Shown here: positions 1 to 12,051 of the stretch, in pieces
Layout of the letters: every line of letters starts with the position of its first letter
Numbering within the stretch: the stretch's first letter is position 1
DNA from: Gymnogyps californianus
Lineage: Eukaryota > Chordata > Aves > Accipitriformes > Cathartidae
Assembly: GCF_018139145.2 (NCBI RefSeq)
Contig: NC_059500.1
Coordinates: forward strand, 58,929,607-58,993,606
Length of the DNA stretch: 64,000 nt
Reading direction: 5' to 3'
The notes under the pieces: model-generated
What the model saw: the letters and a program-made list of their open reading frames with translations, nothing else
What the model was told of the DNA's origin: nothing
Databases searched by the model: none
Made by a program: the position numbers and the translations under genes

Positions 1-1840
1 TTGAGGTCAGCTCCAGACTTCTTCAGGGATTTGCCTTAATTGACAGACTAAACCAGAGGTTCTTCTGCCTTTATTAGTATTTCACAGTTTGCTAGTTAAT
101 GTTTGTAAGATAGCACATTTATTTAAAGATTTTTTTAAGCTAGTTTGGATTAAAGGCTTTAAGAAGGAGGTACATGTACACGGTTCATGTGTTTATTATA
201 ACATCTCTTCTTCTTTATTGTGCTGTCTCCTAGCCATTATCCAGAAACTCCGCTGAGTTAGGCTGCCTTTGAAATACATGCCTTGACAGCTGGAAATAGT
301 CCAGCTGTCTTACTGGGTCCTGAGTTTTAAAAGAAAATCAAGCTGCACTTACTAAGGACTTCAGCCTTCACGTTCCTTGTCTACCAGCACATCCTCCATG
401 TTCCACCTTCAAACTGTACTAGAACAGATAATACACATCTGTGTTTGTGTTTGCTTTCTACTGGAACTGCAGGTGAGTTGTTTGGCAGAAATAAAGGGAT
501 GAATATCCATAGAAAGAATGGCAGGATGATTAGATCTTCTCGGAGTGTGTCTGTATCTTCCAGTCAGTGTACAGAAATATACATCTGTCCTAAAGAACCT
601 CTATTCAGTTCTTGAGCTTTGAATTCAGTTTACTGCTGAGTAAACAGCAATTATAATACATACAACAATAAACAGAGAAATTAGGCAACTTTGAGCAACT
701 GGTCCATAAGCAGGGAGAAGGCTAGATGTAAGCACATTGTGACTTCCTTGGCATGGGGTCAACCATGCATCAGTCCTGATATAGATTACAGCGGTATGGG
801 AAGAGGTTTTACTGATGTTGAATGAATATAGCATCCAAATACTTTCCACTGTAGCTGGAGCACCATGTCCTTCAAACATACCACCTTCTTACTTCTGCAG
901 CATTCAACATGTATCCTGTCCCATGGTGTGAGACAAGAGTGTATGACAAAAAAGTCCCTGTCCAAGGGGATTTAACTTCTTTTCTAGCATTTTTGTGCAA
1001 TTTGAGGACACAAACTAATCAGATTGTAATAGAAGCAGACCTATAATGTAAAAATAAAATATGAAGTGGAGCCTGGAATTAAATAATAGAGAAAAGGAGA
1101 AAGTTCTTTTTAGAAATGAGAATGAGCAAAAATGAGAAATGAAGGCTCAGAAAAACAAAATGGCTCTTTCACGTGGTAGTGATCACAGAAGATAAAATTC
1201 TTCACCAGAACATAATAGGATTTGGGAGAGAAACATAGGACAGTCTTTTACTGGAGGAGTAACAAAGTGAGAAAACAAAGGCATGATGCCAAGAAATGGT
1301 TACTCCTCACATTTTCCTAAGGGTGAAACACTTACATTACTTATTCTACAGGATTTTTTTTAATGTATGATAATTTATAAATGGTTTCTGGAAAGAACAT
1401 AATGAACTGGCTGAGAATCAGGTCTGCAAGCAATTGCTACACTCAAGTGCACTTGTATATGAAAGGGGTGAAAAGGCCAATAAATTATTTTCCTGGCAGA
1501 TCAAGAATGAGGAAGTTGAAAGATTTATCTTGGAAATAACACTGGATACACAGAAGATAATTTCAGACAATGAAAAAAAAAAACCAGCCTTTTTTTGTCA
1601 GACACGACCCTTGCAGTCACGTCTGAATAGTGACCATTTCTAACCTGGAACTCCAAAGGCCGTGGAAACGTGTGTTCTTGTTGAACAACATCTCTGGCTT
1701 GTCTTGGAATGAGATAAGGGTTTCTCAGCACCCTACAACTGTGATTCTAAAGCTAGCTCACTTATTTAGTTAATTAAATCTGAAGTTTTTTTCCTATAAT
1801 TAACTGTTATCTCTCAGACAAGATCTATGTCCTGTTTTTT
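1..1840. other. AT-rich intergenic DNA, no feature seen
   Basis: No coding exon, RNA gene or recognised repeat is visible. The short open frames here lack codon bias, family motifs and splice context, so I read them as chance ORFs. The stretch is noncoding DNA far upstream of SCAMP1. Confidence 0.6.
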
Positions 1841-2090
1841 AAAAAAAATGTAGGGAATCCAAAGTAAAGATAATTTATGTGAAAATTCCCCTTTTAAAAT
1901 AAAACTATTTTAATAAATATTATAAATATAAAATTATAATTAAATTTATAATTATATTTCTTTTTAATTACATTATTTAATTTAATATTAAAATGTAATG
2001 GTATTAGTATAATTATACTAAATTTAAAATTATGAATTTATAAATTAAAAAATTTAAAAATAATTTTACATGAAAATTTTTGTGAAAATA
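1841..2090. repeat. Very AT-rich low-complexity tract
   Basis: About 250 bases made almost entirely of A and T, with many short TAAAT, ATTTA and TATAAT runs and local self-complementarity. No unit repeats exactly, so it is low-complexity AT-rich DNA and not a microsatellite. Confidence 0.75.
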
Positions 2091-4464
2091 TCAGACTGTG
2101 TCTCTGATATTTATTCTTTTTACTGATTAGGCACCTTATTCCACTTATTCAGTGCTACTGAATCACTGTAAAATATGTCATTTTTTCATACTTCTAAGAA
2201 GGAACTTCCTTAAAAGTTATGTGAAGAAAAGTAGATTTCTCTCATATTTTAAAGACTAAAATAAAGGAAATATAGTCCATATTTATAAACTCTTATTGTT
2301 AACGCTATTTTGCCTGTGAATTCACAACCCTTTTTTATAATATAGTCTGCATTTGAATACAGAATATTTGTAATCAGTCCTGGTCAGTACATCTCATGAT
2401 GTACTTAACAAAACTTGAAATGATACAGAGAAATCGAGATAAAGATTGACTTGCATATGAGAAAAAAAACTAAACAGACTTCAGCTCTGCAGCCTAGAAA
2501 AGAGGCATTTGCTAGAGATCTATCTGTTTTATGATAGAGATCTATAAAGTCATGAATCACACAGAGAACATGACTCATTTTCTCATCTGCTAGGAGGCAT
2601 CAAATGAAACTGGTGGATTGTAGGTCCAAAATAAAGGGATTTTTTTTCCTACAACACAAATTAACTGTGGGGTTTAATAGTTGCCATGGGATATTGTTGA
2701 TGGCAAGTTTTCATGAGTTCAAAGAACAAGAAGACAAATTCATGGAAGAAAAGGTTATTAAATACAAAGATAACATCTCTGGCTCAGGAAGTTCCTGAAC
2801 CATAAGTTTATTACAGAGAAGCACCATTACATACTCTCCTTGTTCTGATACTCTCCCATAAGAATCTGGTACTAGTCATACTTAAATATAAGCACCTGGG
2901 GCTAGATGGACTTTTGCAGGTGCAACTGTTCTTATGCGATGTATTTCAGTTCATTATTCCTATTGCAGCTACGTAAATGTGTGGATATCCCGCTGTCTCA
3001 TAACACAGTTCAGCAGCTGAAAAATGAGAAACTGCAAGTGATAAACCAAGTTTGTATAAACCATTCAGAAGTGCTCTGTGGAGCACCAACAGCCCATACA
3101 CTGTAACTAGGAATTTCAATGCAATATGAAAGAAATAATAAGAATAATGAAAGAAATTAGCACATATATTATCTAATTGCATGGTTCAACTTCTACCAAA
3201 GACTTGTAGTCCAGTAGAATGGGAATTAAAGTCATGCTACCTTTCTGTTTCTGTTTCCTCTTCCAAGAAATGGGAACACACCAGACCAGCCCATCTCTAG
3301 TTGAAGAATGACACACGTGAGGCAAGTCAGGCTACATGTCCCATTCTGATCACAAAAGCTGAAACTTTAGTGAGGCTTCCTGTTTATCTGAGAGAAAAAC
3401 AGAAACATCCTTTGTTTTCAGTCTTATTTATCCCCTCAGGTCTCGTTTGACATTTCTGCCTTTGAAGTTGTGAAAAAAAATCTGTGTTCACTCCTGCCAA
3501 ACCACTGTGATCAGTCTTTAAAAATGATAAATGTTTATAGGGCTATTACGGGTATCTTTAAAATGTACTTGAGATGTTATATCTAGGATGACCCATCTGT
3601 TCTGCTCTCAGGGACACCAAGTCCCAGCTTGCTGGTTGTGTAGTCCTTCAATTGTAATGCTTTGGTGCTGCACAGTTATTAGATCCAGTGCTCCACAAAC
3701 TAGTTCACTCCTTCTAACCACTTCAGTCAAAACAGCCAATATGACTTACACAGAAATTCTTTTTTATCTGTAGCAGTAATCTATGATCCAGGCTTTTGCT
3801 TCTAAATTCCAAGCTACTATAGTAATTCGTTTTCCTCTGAAAGAAATATGAAATAAGATGATGATGATGTAGAGGCAAAATCCTATTTTGCCATCTATAC
3901 CTCTTTGTTCCATAACTGAACTCAAAAGAGAAAAGCTTTCTTACAAAAGTTCATTGGAAATGAAATAGTATCTTTGGAGAGAGGAGTATTACTTAAACAT
4001 CAGACAAGCACCTAGCAACTAAGAAGAGCAGAGGTCCTAGACATAATGTACTTCCTTTCAAACCTTGATAGTGTTTAAAGATTTGCCAATATGTCATGCA
4101 AACCTTCTGACACCATTCTCATCAGAAAGTTCTGCTTCTGTGGCCTTTGATGTCTGTATTTCTTCCTTCTTTTTATCATTAGTGACTGAGTCATGAAATG
4201 CTAGTGAAAGAAGACAGCTGCGTTTCCATTACCCCCTTTTACTGGTTGTTCATCAGGGAAAGATAGTTGCTTGTTACTGATCTGAGTTGCTACCCGATAA
4301 CAAAGGGGTTTCATGCTTATTTTATTAGAAGAAGAAATTGATGGGATAAGCAAAGTAAAAGTAATGGCCAGTGTTCTACAAAAGGAGCAGCTCTACAGGG
4401 ACTCAAAAGGAGTGTCAACTATTCTGAAACTGCAAAACTGAGCATGCAGCATAGATGAACCTGG
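2091..4464. other. Intergenic DNA, no feature seen
   Basis: Unique-looking AT-rich sequence. The short ORFs on both strands, the longest 78 codons, show no recognisable domain. No transposon ends or target duplications were found. Confidence 0.55.
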
Positions 4465-4735
4465 CACACTAGTCCGGATAGTGGGAGTATGGGAGTGGGA
4501 TGAGGAATGCAGTTGGGACAACAGGGAATACCACACCTACGCAATGGCCGGGGTGGTCTGCATCTGGTTCTCCTCAGCAGAGCTTTGTGTACTGGGCTTT
4601 GCTTCTGGGGCAGAAGATAACACTGAGCATTGGAGAGCACTACCCCACCCATGCACATGTTCACTTAGATGCGGGGTTGGGGGAACTGGGGAAGATGAAA
4701 GGACCCGAGATTTCACCCTTGATACCAAACAGCCT
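4465..4735. other. GC-richer patch of unknown origin
   Basis: This patch is clearly richer in G and C than its flanks and carries overlapping open frames of 81-105 codons on both strands. None of the frames matches a family I recognise. The abrupt change in composition suggests an old inserted element, possibly a degraded LTR or DNA transposon, but no terminal repeats or target duplications could be found. The reading frames are most likely by-products of the high GC. Confidence 0.3.
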
Positions 4736-5382
4736 TCATTCTGCTCTGAGAAAAGCATTTCTTTGATGCAGCTTTGTATACAATGTCCTATTCCCTGAAA
4801 ACAGAGAGACAAAGACCAAATAGTAGTTTCCTTCTGCACAGTTTCCAAGCCACTTTTTCAGCAAATCTGGGGCCCTAGAAGTCCTCTTTCTATATTCACT
4901 CAGGCTCCCATTCACACCTGCTTCTTCTGATGGCTGACAGCTTTCTGCCTCTTATCTGCATTTTACCCATCTAGTTGCTGAAGTGCTTGATTTTCAAAAA
5001 AGATGAGGACTTACATCTTTTTCAGCAAAAATTAATTTAAGCAGACTTAGTACCTTTAAAAGCAGGTTACTTTTACCCAAGCCCTTGCTAATGAATTAAA
5101 GTGTCTAAATTCAGGCACTCTCATTTTTAGGGGTAGGCAGTTACAAACACCGGAACAGTGCACACCAGCAAAACACTTGGAGATGAACTTTCAGGCTTCC
5201 TGAAACAGCAACAGGTTTAAGCTTTAAGCTGAACTAAATAGTTGGGCTGCCTAAGGACATCCCTTCTCCCATACTTCGGACTTCCATCAATACTGCTCTT
5301 AATTTCTTTCTGTACATTGTTTGCTCTTTTTTAGTCTCTCTGAGTGGCACTCAACTTTTGAAATTTTTGAAGTAAACTTAGC
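4736..5382. other. Intergenic DNA, no feature seen
   Basis: AT-rich noncoding sequence with no recognised repeat or exon. Confidence 0.5.
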
Positions 5383-5430
5383 TTTGGCATCTAATTTAAC
5401 TTCTAATTTGGCATCTAATTTAACTTCGTT
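5383..5430. repeat. 24-base direct tandem duplication
   Basis: Two adjacent copies of a 24-base unit containing TTTGGCATCTAATTTAACTT. The copies begin at 5383 and 5407 and differ only near the end of the unit. It is a small recent tandem duplication with no implied function. Confidence 0.85.
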
Positions 5431-7626
5431 GCACTAGAAATCAGTGCTTTTGAAACTTCTTTTACATGAACTCATTTCCTGGCCTGGCCTCGTCCCCTGG
5501 GAGGCCCCAGCCCTCGCTGCGCCCTGATTTGTAAATCCATAGACAGAAAAGGACTGTCCATAGATCCACATTTTCTTTACAGTATAAAGAGCCACATTAT
5601 TAGTATGAATCAGTGTTGAAGGGAAATAATATATATTCAGTTTTATTCTATATTGGTTAATAAAAATTAGCATTGTCATGGCAGTTCCAACTTTGGGCAC
5701 AAGAGGTAGATGTTTTCACATGAAACTTCCAGCAAATACTCATTACTGAACAACTCCCTGTTACACTCCAAGGTAAGTGATGATCAGGAATTGTTCGTTT
5801 CCTCTTCTGTGTCTTATGTAGGAATACATTTACAAAAAGTGACGTTAATTGTGAAGATGTAATGTGGAGAACGGGGGTAGCTATGAATTGACTTATAACG
5901 GACTACCGTGGGTTATTTATATTTGCCCAGGGGATCTTAGGACTTCAGAGGAGATGCAGTATCTTGTTAATATTTAGTTCTCCGGACAAAATATTATTAT
6001 ATGCACTTACATGCACTTATGAGACCAGAGTACACACAGTGAAGCTGATTTTGTGGGAGATGGAGAGTACATGTCACTGGCATTCACCTGCCCTGCACTG
6101 AATCTAATAATTTTCTACATGGGTTGGGACTGCTTTGTGAGTTATTTCTTGCTCTCTGCAAGCTAAGCAATTAATGATTAAAAGCCAAGAGTAGCTGTAC
6201 CCTCAGACACTAATGTTTACATTATGTCGTTGATTTTTTTTTTTTAAATAAGAAGTCATAGGGAAGAAATACTTGAGTCTATTAAAATATTTGAATTTTT
6301 AATATTGTGAGAATTTTTCCATTCCTAAATATGATGGAGAAAAAGCGACACATTACCTGTATTTATTTTCCATAAGGACACATGTACACATTCCCTGGTT
6401 AACTGCTACCTAGCAGAAGGACTATCAATGACGATTTTTTTAAAGGGGACTATGAAAGATTTTTATATTAATGCAAACATGAGCATTGCTTTACATATGG
6501 ACCTAAGTCAGATAATTATGTTTAAAATATTATCTGTATTTTAATCTTCCAATATTTACCAAAACATGATTTTTGATTTTTTAAAAGGCAGCAGTGTAGG
6601 CTTTAAACATGCTTTTTCACAGACCTGTGTGTTACACAGACTCACAGTATCCAATGTAAAAACTAATCTTTTCCATTCTACATCTCTTTTTATCATCTGA
6701 GATGACCCATATAGTGAGGTCTGGCTTTGTGTGTATGTTCATTAGTAGACTCATTAACTTTAATGTAGTTATTTATGTGAGTGACAATTGCTTGCACGAA
6801 TAAAAGTTTCAGAAGGGGAACTTACTTTATCATATATTGTAGCCTGGAAAGCTTTTGCAGAAACTGCAGTCAATGACAGACTTCAGTTTTTTTCAAATCA
6901 CCATTTCTACATGTTATCTAAAGGTTATATTTGTGTTGTCAGTAAGAAAATTATTGTATGGAGAATAACATCTACTGCAAAGGAGTCTGAAATTTTAAGT
7001 AATTACTTGCCATTAATTTTCTGACATCCCATGGATAAGTTCCTTTGTTCTGTTTCATTTATGTGGTGAACCTAACTTTTCTGTGACAGAGCCTTCCAAT
7101 ATTTAGAGCACCAGCTTATGCAGTTATTTTGTGATAAACTATGTTCACTGTGAAAATTGACCAATGAACATTCCTGTGTCCACTATATTCACTTTCTTCA
7201 GATGTCTTCATACTGAATTGTATCAGTTCAATTTTGCTCACAGGTTTGATGCTGTAAGTACATAATCCCTGCCACAGCAGACAATCTGTAATTGCAGTCT
7301 CACACACTGCAAACAAAATAAAATTAGCCTTTTGTTGGTCCTTGTACCAGTCATTGGCTTGTCAGCCATTCACTGTATTCCAACAGATGTTCAGGGTGTT
7401 ATAGTTGAAAGTGAAGAAGAATTGATTTGAAGTAGTGTATTTGACAATACTCTCCGATATCTCTGAGATTTTATCCTACTATTTCACATCAGTAAGAGCA
7501 TGAAGACAGTATGTAATAAAAGTGCAAATTCTGCATGAGGAAGATAGCATTAGTTCAGGTTTCTTTACTTGAGAATTTTCACTACATACATTATAACACT
7601 AGGTATTTAGGTTATGTTAATTTAAT
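5431..7626. other. Intergenic DNA with one short GC-rich patch
   Basis: Mostly AT-rich noncoding sequence. A short GC-rich patch lies at about 5478-5530. I recognise no element or coding exon; the short ORFs on both strands look accidental. Confidence 0.5.
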
Positions 7627-7631
7627 AACTT
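7627..7631. repeat. Target-site duplication, left copy (AACTT)
   Basis: The five bases directly before the LTR read AACTT. The same five bases follow the LTR at 8308-8312, which is the direct repeat expected from retroviral integration. Confidence 0.85.
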
Positions 7632-8307
7632 TGTCATGGTTTAACCCCAGCCAGCAACTAAGCACCACGCAGCCGCTTCCCCCTTCCCCTCCCAGTGGGG
7701 TGAGGAGGAGGAAAGGAAAAAAAAAAAAGTAAAACTAGTAGGTTGAGATAAGAACAGTTTAATAACTAAAGTAAAATATAATACTAACAATAGTAATAAT
7801 GAAATATAATAATAATAATAGTAATGAAAAGGAATATAACAAAAAAGGGGGTGGGTGGGTAGAAAAAAACAGTGATACACAATGCAATTGCTCACCACCC
7901 GCTGACTGATGCCCAGTTAGTTCCCAAGCCGCAATCCACACCTTCCTGGCCAACTCCCCCCAGTTTATATACTGGAAATTTGGGGATCAAACCTGCGACC
8001 TTTTTGCATTATTAGCACCACGCTCTAATCAACTGAGCTAACCACTGGGCATGATGTTCCATGGTATGGAATACCCCTTTGGCTAGTTGAGGTCAGCTGC
8101 CCCGGCTCTGCTCCCTCCCAGCTTCTTGCACACCTGCTTGCCGGCAGAGCATGGGGAACTGAAAAGTCCTTGCTTAACATAAGTGCTACTTAGCAACAAC
8201 TAAAACATCAGCGTGTTATCAACATTATTCTCACACTAAATCCAAAACAGAGCACTGTACCAGCTACTAAGAAGAGAGTTAACTCTGTCCCAGCTGAAAC
8301 CAGGACA
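7632..8307 (-). mobile_element. Solo LTR of an avian ERVL-like endogenous retrovirus
   Basis: A complete 676-base LTR on the minus strand, starting TGTCCTGG and ending CCATGACA in its own sense. Both ends carry TG...CA, and a perfect 5-base duplication (AACTT) flanks it. In the LTR sense there is a TATA-like box at 7964-7971 and an ATTAAA polyadenylation signal at 7758-7763. No viral internal genes are present, so it is a solo LTR left by recombination between two LTRs. It is closely similar to the element at 25,774-26,345 but longer, because of an A-rich and AAT-repeat stretch (about 7780-7870) and a 68-base tRNA-derived insertion. The 5-base duplication and the sequence of the start and end fit avian ERVL-class LTRs; the family name is from memory and not searched. 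Confidence 0.9.
7976..8043 (-). pseudogene. tRNA-Ile-like retrocopy inserted in the LTR
   Basis: Read on the minus strand, this is the body of a tRNA-Ile with anticodon AAT. It has the D-arm and A-box (GGTTAGCTCAGTTGATTAGA), an anticodon loop containing CTAATAA, and a T-arm and B-box close to consensus (GGTTTGATCC, one change from GGTTCGATCC). The 5' end of the acceptor stem and the whole 3' acceptor strand are missing; after CCCC the sequence continues as AAATTT. ACTGG occurs on both sides (7971-7975 and 8044-8048), and the sister LTR at 25.8-26.3 kb has a single ACTGG at the same point (26,081-26,085). It is therefore an insertion, not an original part of the LTR. It cannot fold into a full acceptor stem, so it is not a working tRNA gene. 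It could be a direct tRNA retrocopy or the head of a tRNA-Ile-derived SINE. Confidence 0.8.
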
Positions 8308-8312
8308 AACTT
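8308..8312. repeat. Target-site duplication, right copy (AACTT)
   Basis: Exact match to the five bases at 7627-7631 on the other side of the LTR. Confidence 0.85.
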
Positions 8313-9040
8313 TCTTCACACACGTATAGCATTTTCCATGTAAAAGAATCACATTTTCTCATAAATATTAAATCAGTTGTGGAACAATAACTGAAGAAAA
8401 CCCCAGCTAATGCAGTTTTGTACTTCCAAATGCACTTCTTTCTTACGAAACCCTTAAGATGAACAATCCAAATAGATTCTATTAATGTGATGTTAATAAT
8501 TCAGGAATTTAAGCAGAAAGAACAGAATGACACAGGCTTGCACAGTAAAGCGCTATCACTGATTGCTTTGGGGTGTTTCTAGAGACTTCTGTCAGCACAG
8601 ACTGATTACAGACTTGGTAGGTAAAGAGTCCATACTAAGCAAAACCAGTCCAGCCTGCAGGAGCTGTATGTGACTTCAAATGAACTGCCTTTCTTATCAG
8701 CCAAAAATGGCTGTTTCACGCAGAGATACCACAGACATACCCTATCCTGTCACCCAGGCAGCGAGAAGCCAGAAGCCGTGAGTCTGCAGTGCTACAGCAG
8801 TATGTATTTCAGGTCACAGGCTGCTTCTGTGAGCGCAGATCAGCTACCACAAAACAGTTTTGCAGTGGTTCCTTTTTTTGGCTTCGCATCCTGACTGACC
8901 CACTTGACACATTTTTAGTAACAAGGTTCAGAGCGCAGCTGGCATCCCAGTTCTTTACTCCATAGAGCAAGAGCAGCCTAACGGAAGGCTCAGTCATATG
9001 CCATAATACAGTAGTACATAGAGCAATACATTAACTACAG
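8313..9040. other. Intergenic DNA, no feature seen
   Basis: Noncoding sequence. Opposed open frames of 62-74 codons at 8670-8997 have no recognisable domain and no splice context. Confidence 0.5.
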
Positions 9041-9089
9041 CTTATGAATATATAAACTAGCCTATGAATACATAAACTTGCCTATGATG
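9041..9089. repeat. 20-base tandem repeat, about 2.5 copies
   Basis: Units start at 9041, 9061 and 9081 with the pattern CYTATGAATAYATAAACTWG. The third copy stops after CCTATGATG. It is a small local tandem repeat. Confidence 0.8.
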
Positions 9090-12019
9090 TGTGATTAGTT
9101 TTTGTGAAGCAAATAGTCACAATATACTTATGCAATGAATGCCAAAGGTAATGAGTTGTACCAGGAAACTGAAGCACAATGAAGTTACAAAATCAGGTGA
9201 GTTTGGAATTCTGAGCTGGATTGGGTTTCCTGTTTGAGTACCCAAAATGTACCAGACAAGAAGGTACATGAAGCTTGCAGAACCAGTGGGAAATAATGGG
9301 ACGATGAATTGTGATCGCTACTTCAAACTCAACATCTGCTACCCTAAAATAAGGTGTGTGATATTTAATGCTATGCACTTTACAGTTTTTAATGTTTTAG
9401 AATAACAATGTATGGAAAAAAGCTAAACATAGAAGAACTTAGTTGAGACATTGGACATTGAGAAATATTACAGAACAGTGCTAACCTTGAAAAATAATTC
9501 CAACTATTAGTAAAATGTGAATGTTTTACAAATTTACTTTTGAACTATATTCTTTATATTTTTCAGAAATTTAATCTCATTAAGTGAGGGTTTAAGATAG
9601 GATATTAGCAGTGAAAATATAATTTAATAGTGGAGTACTGCTAACAGTAGTTCTCCAGTGACTATGTAGACAGCTGTGAAAACTTAATAAAACAGTAATT
9701 CTTCATATGTATTGCTATTTTAGCACCATGTAGACTCAGATGTTTAATTAAAATAATTACTTATATGGCTCCAGTTAGAATTTTTATCATGAAATCGAGA
9801 TTTGATATGGCCTTCTACCTACTCGTTAGTTTAATTAAGCTGAGCTGTAAATCTTTTTTTTGTTTTTTTGTTTTCATTATTGGCTCCATTTAAGCTATTG
9901 TCCTTCCTCCCCTCCAGAGTAATTATCTTATAGGTATCCCAGTCATTGTTCAACAACCTAGTCCTACCAGTACGGCCAGAGTACCATATACATGATTTAG
10001 ACATTTGTAGAATGAGTTAATTCCGGAAAGAACCTATGTTTCCTCACCTGATCCCCTTCATAGACCAAGTTATAGAATATGTATTGACTCCTATTTCAAA
10101 TGAAAAGTATTCTGTATGGTGACTACTATTTAGGAGAACAGTGTATCTTCACTGTATTGACAAACATCCATTAATTTGACACAGTATCTGATTACTCGTT
10201 AAAATTCAGTGTATTTGAACCTGAATTCATATAATTTAGCCTTAGCCTCCATTTTTCTATCTTTATTTGCTAGACTTAGCAATCATGGGTTCCCTGTGCA
10301 TACATTATTAAGCATAGGTTTAAGACTAGAGTTTGTCATAGTTTTTCCACTTTTCTTAAAGAAGCCTATGTGAACAGCATGGAATAAGTAACATTTTATG
10401 CCTCGTAAATACATCTGGATATATACATCTTTATTTGAATTTTGTACTTTCCTCTGAGATTTTCAAGGGATGTACTAGTAACAGGATGGTCTACTTCACT
10501 GAGAGGCTGAAGTCCCAACTGCTAATAGTGTTGGTAATTCTGTGCAGAGCTAAGTTTCCAGAAATTTCTTATAGATTACTGGACATATCTTTTTGATATT
10601 AAAATGGTAACTAAATTGAGGTTAGAACTAATGAACCTTCAGTGAAAAGAAACCTCTTCTTTCAGTTACTAGCACAAATTTAGATTATCCCAGAAACATG
10701 ATTATGAAAGTGTGGAATAAGCTAGCTAAACTATTTTAGCAGCTTAATCTGGGCGATTAAAAATCACTCAGAAGTTCTGGCTATTAATTTTAATACACGG
10801 CCTCTAAACATATGACTGAAATAAACATTGCTCTCTTTGCTGTCACAAAATGCGAAATTCAAGGAGCTGGTTATATTTTGCAAGAACTTAAGTGGCCACA
10901 TATTTAAATTTGTCTGGCTCTTCCATCCTACTGTTTGACTTGCACTAATCTAAAATTTTCAGATGTGTTTCTTGGAGGATGAAGCTCCTTGCTGCTCTTC
11001 CAGGACTGCCCTTCTGCAATTCAATTCTGCCAAATTATGCTTAAGCATAATTTTGTGCTACTTAAATCCTATTGTCCAAGCTTTTACAACTAATTATACA
11101 CTGTCCAATAAGTGGCAGGATCCCATTTAGGCTGTTGCCTTAAAGGAGAAATAGGAGGATATTTTGCTCTTCTTACTTAATTGAATAATTCTATTGTGCA
11201 GATTCTGTGGTAAATTGTTTCTTTGTTTCTTGTTTTAATTTATCTTAAAATTACCAGAGATATTGTAGTAATTTGCTTCCTATAAATGCATGTAATAACA
11301 ATGACTAATCTCTTTATTGAGAAAACCTAGATTTGGAAAAATAAATTTCTCTTTAATAAGGAGAATATTGCTACTTCTACCACCCTAAGTTAGTATCTCC
11401 CTATTGCAAATCCGGAAAAACAGCAGGCACTATATAATTCAGAAATTAAAAATGCATGAATGCTTTCACTGATTAGACTATATAAGCATAATTTTCATAT
11501 TTGTATTTGAATAGCAAGGGACTAAACTAACAGATATTCTTTGCTCAGCCTGGCTAAACTTTTGAAAATATACCACCTAATTTGAAAATACCCTCCAGAA
11601 AGATGCTCAATGCACAGAAATGTGTGCCAAATGATTATGCTTTTGGAAAGAGTTTTGCAGCAAATCAGACAAAATATTAAAAAGAAAAGCTATTCCTGAG
11701 ACAGCAGTAATTTTGGTTTTAGTGGTTATGGAACAGACCTTAGCACCAGCAAAAGGACATAAAAATTGAAGAGAGATATTATTCTTAAAATTAAGGCAGA
11801 TTTGTAGATTTCCATTGCTACCCCAGCAGATTTGTAAACTGTTCTAGAAAAAGCCTAGCAATCATCACCAATTATTTCTTATTAGGAAGAATGGCAGAGA
11901 AAGCAAAGGTATCAATGACCCTTAAGATGGAACAAAACCACCAGGAATAGGATTTATTACTGGAGACTGAAGAATTTCATTCTAAAGAGACATCTATGCT
12001 TGGCCAGAGGTATCAAACC
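9090..12019. other. AT-rich intergenic DNA with one perfect palindrome
   Basis: No exon or transposon is recognised. The only structured sequence seen is the 22-base palindrome at 11,032-11,053, listed separately. Confidence 0.5.
11032..11053. repeat. Perfect 22-base palindrome
   Basis: The half-site AAATTATGCTT is followed immediately by its exact reverse complement with no spacer. It could extrude as a small cruciform or bind a dimeric protein. It may also be a chance event in AT-rich DNA. Confidence 0.85.
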
Positions 12020-12051
12020 CTATTTCTATTTCTATTTCTATTTCTATTTCT
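12020..12051. repeat. (CTATTT)n microsatellite
   Basis: Five tandem copies of CTATTT plus a partial sixth, uninterrupted. A simple hexanucleotide repeat. Confidence 0.9.

Noticed and set aside
7976..8043. A functional tRNA-Ile gene
   Set aside because: The acceptor stem cannot form because the 5' end and the whole 3' strand are missing, and the piece lies between insertion duplications in an LTR.
12020..12051. CRISPR-like array or telomere-like repeat
   Set aside because: It is a plain CTATTT microsatellite without spacers, in a vertebrate context.
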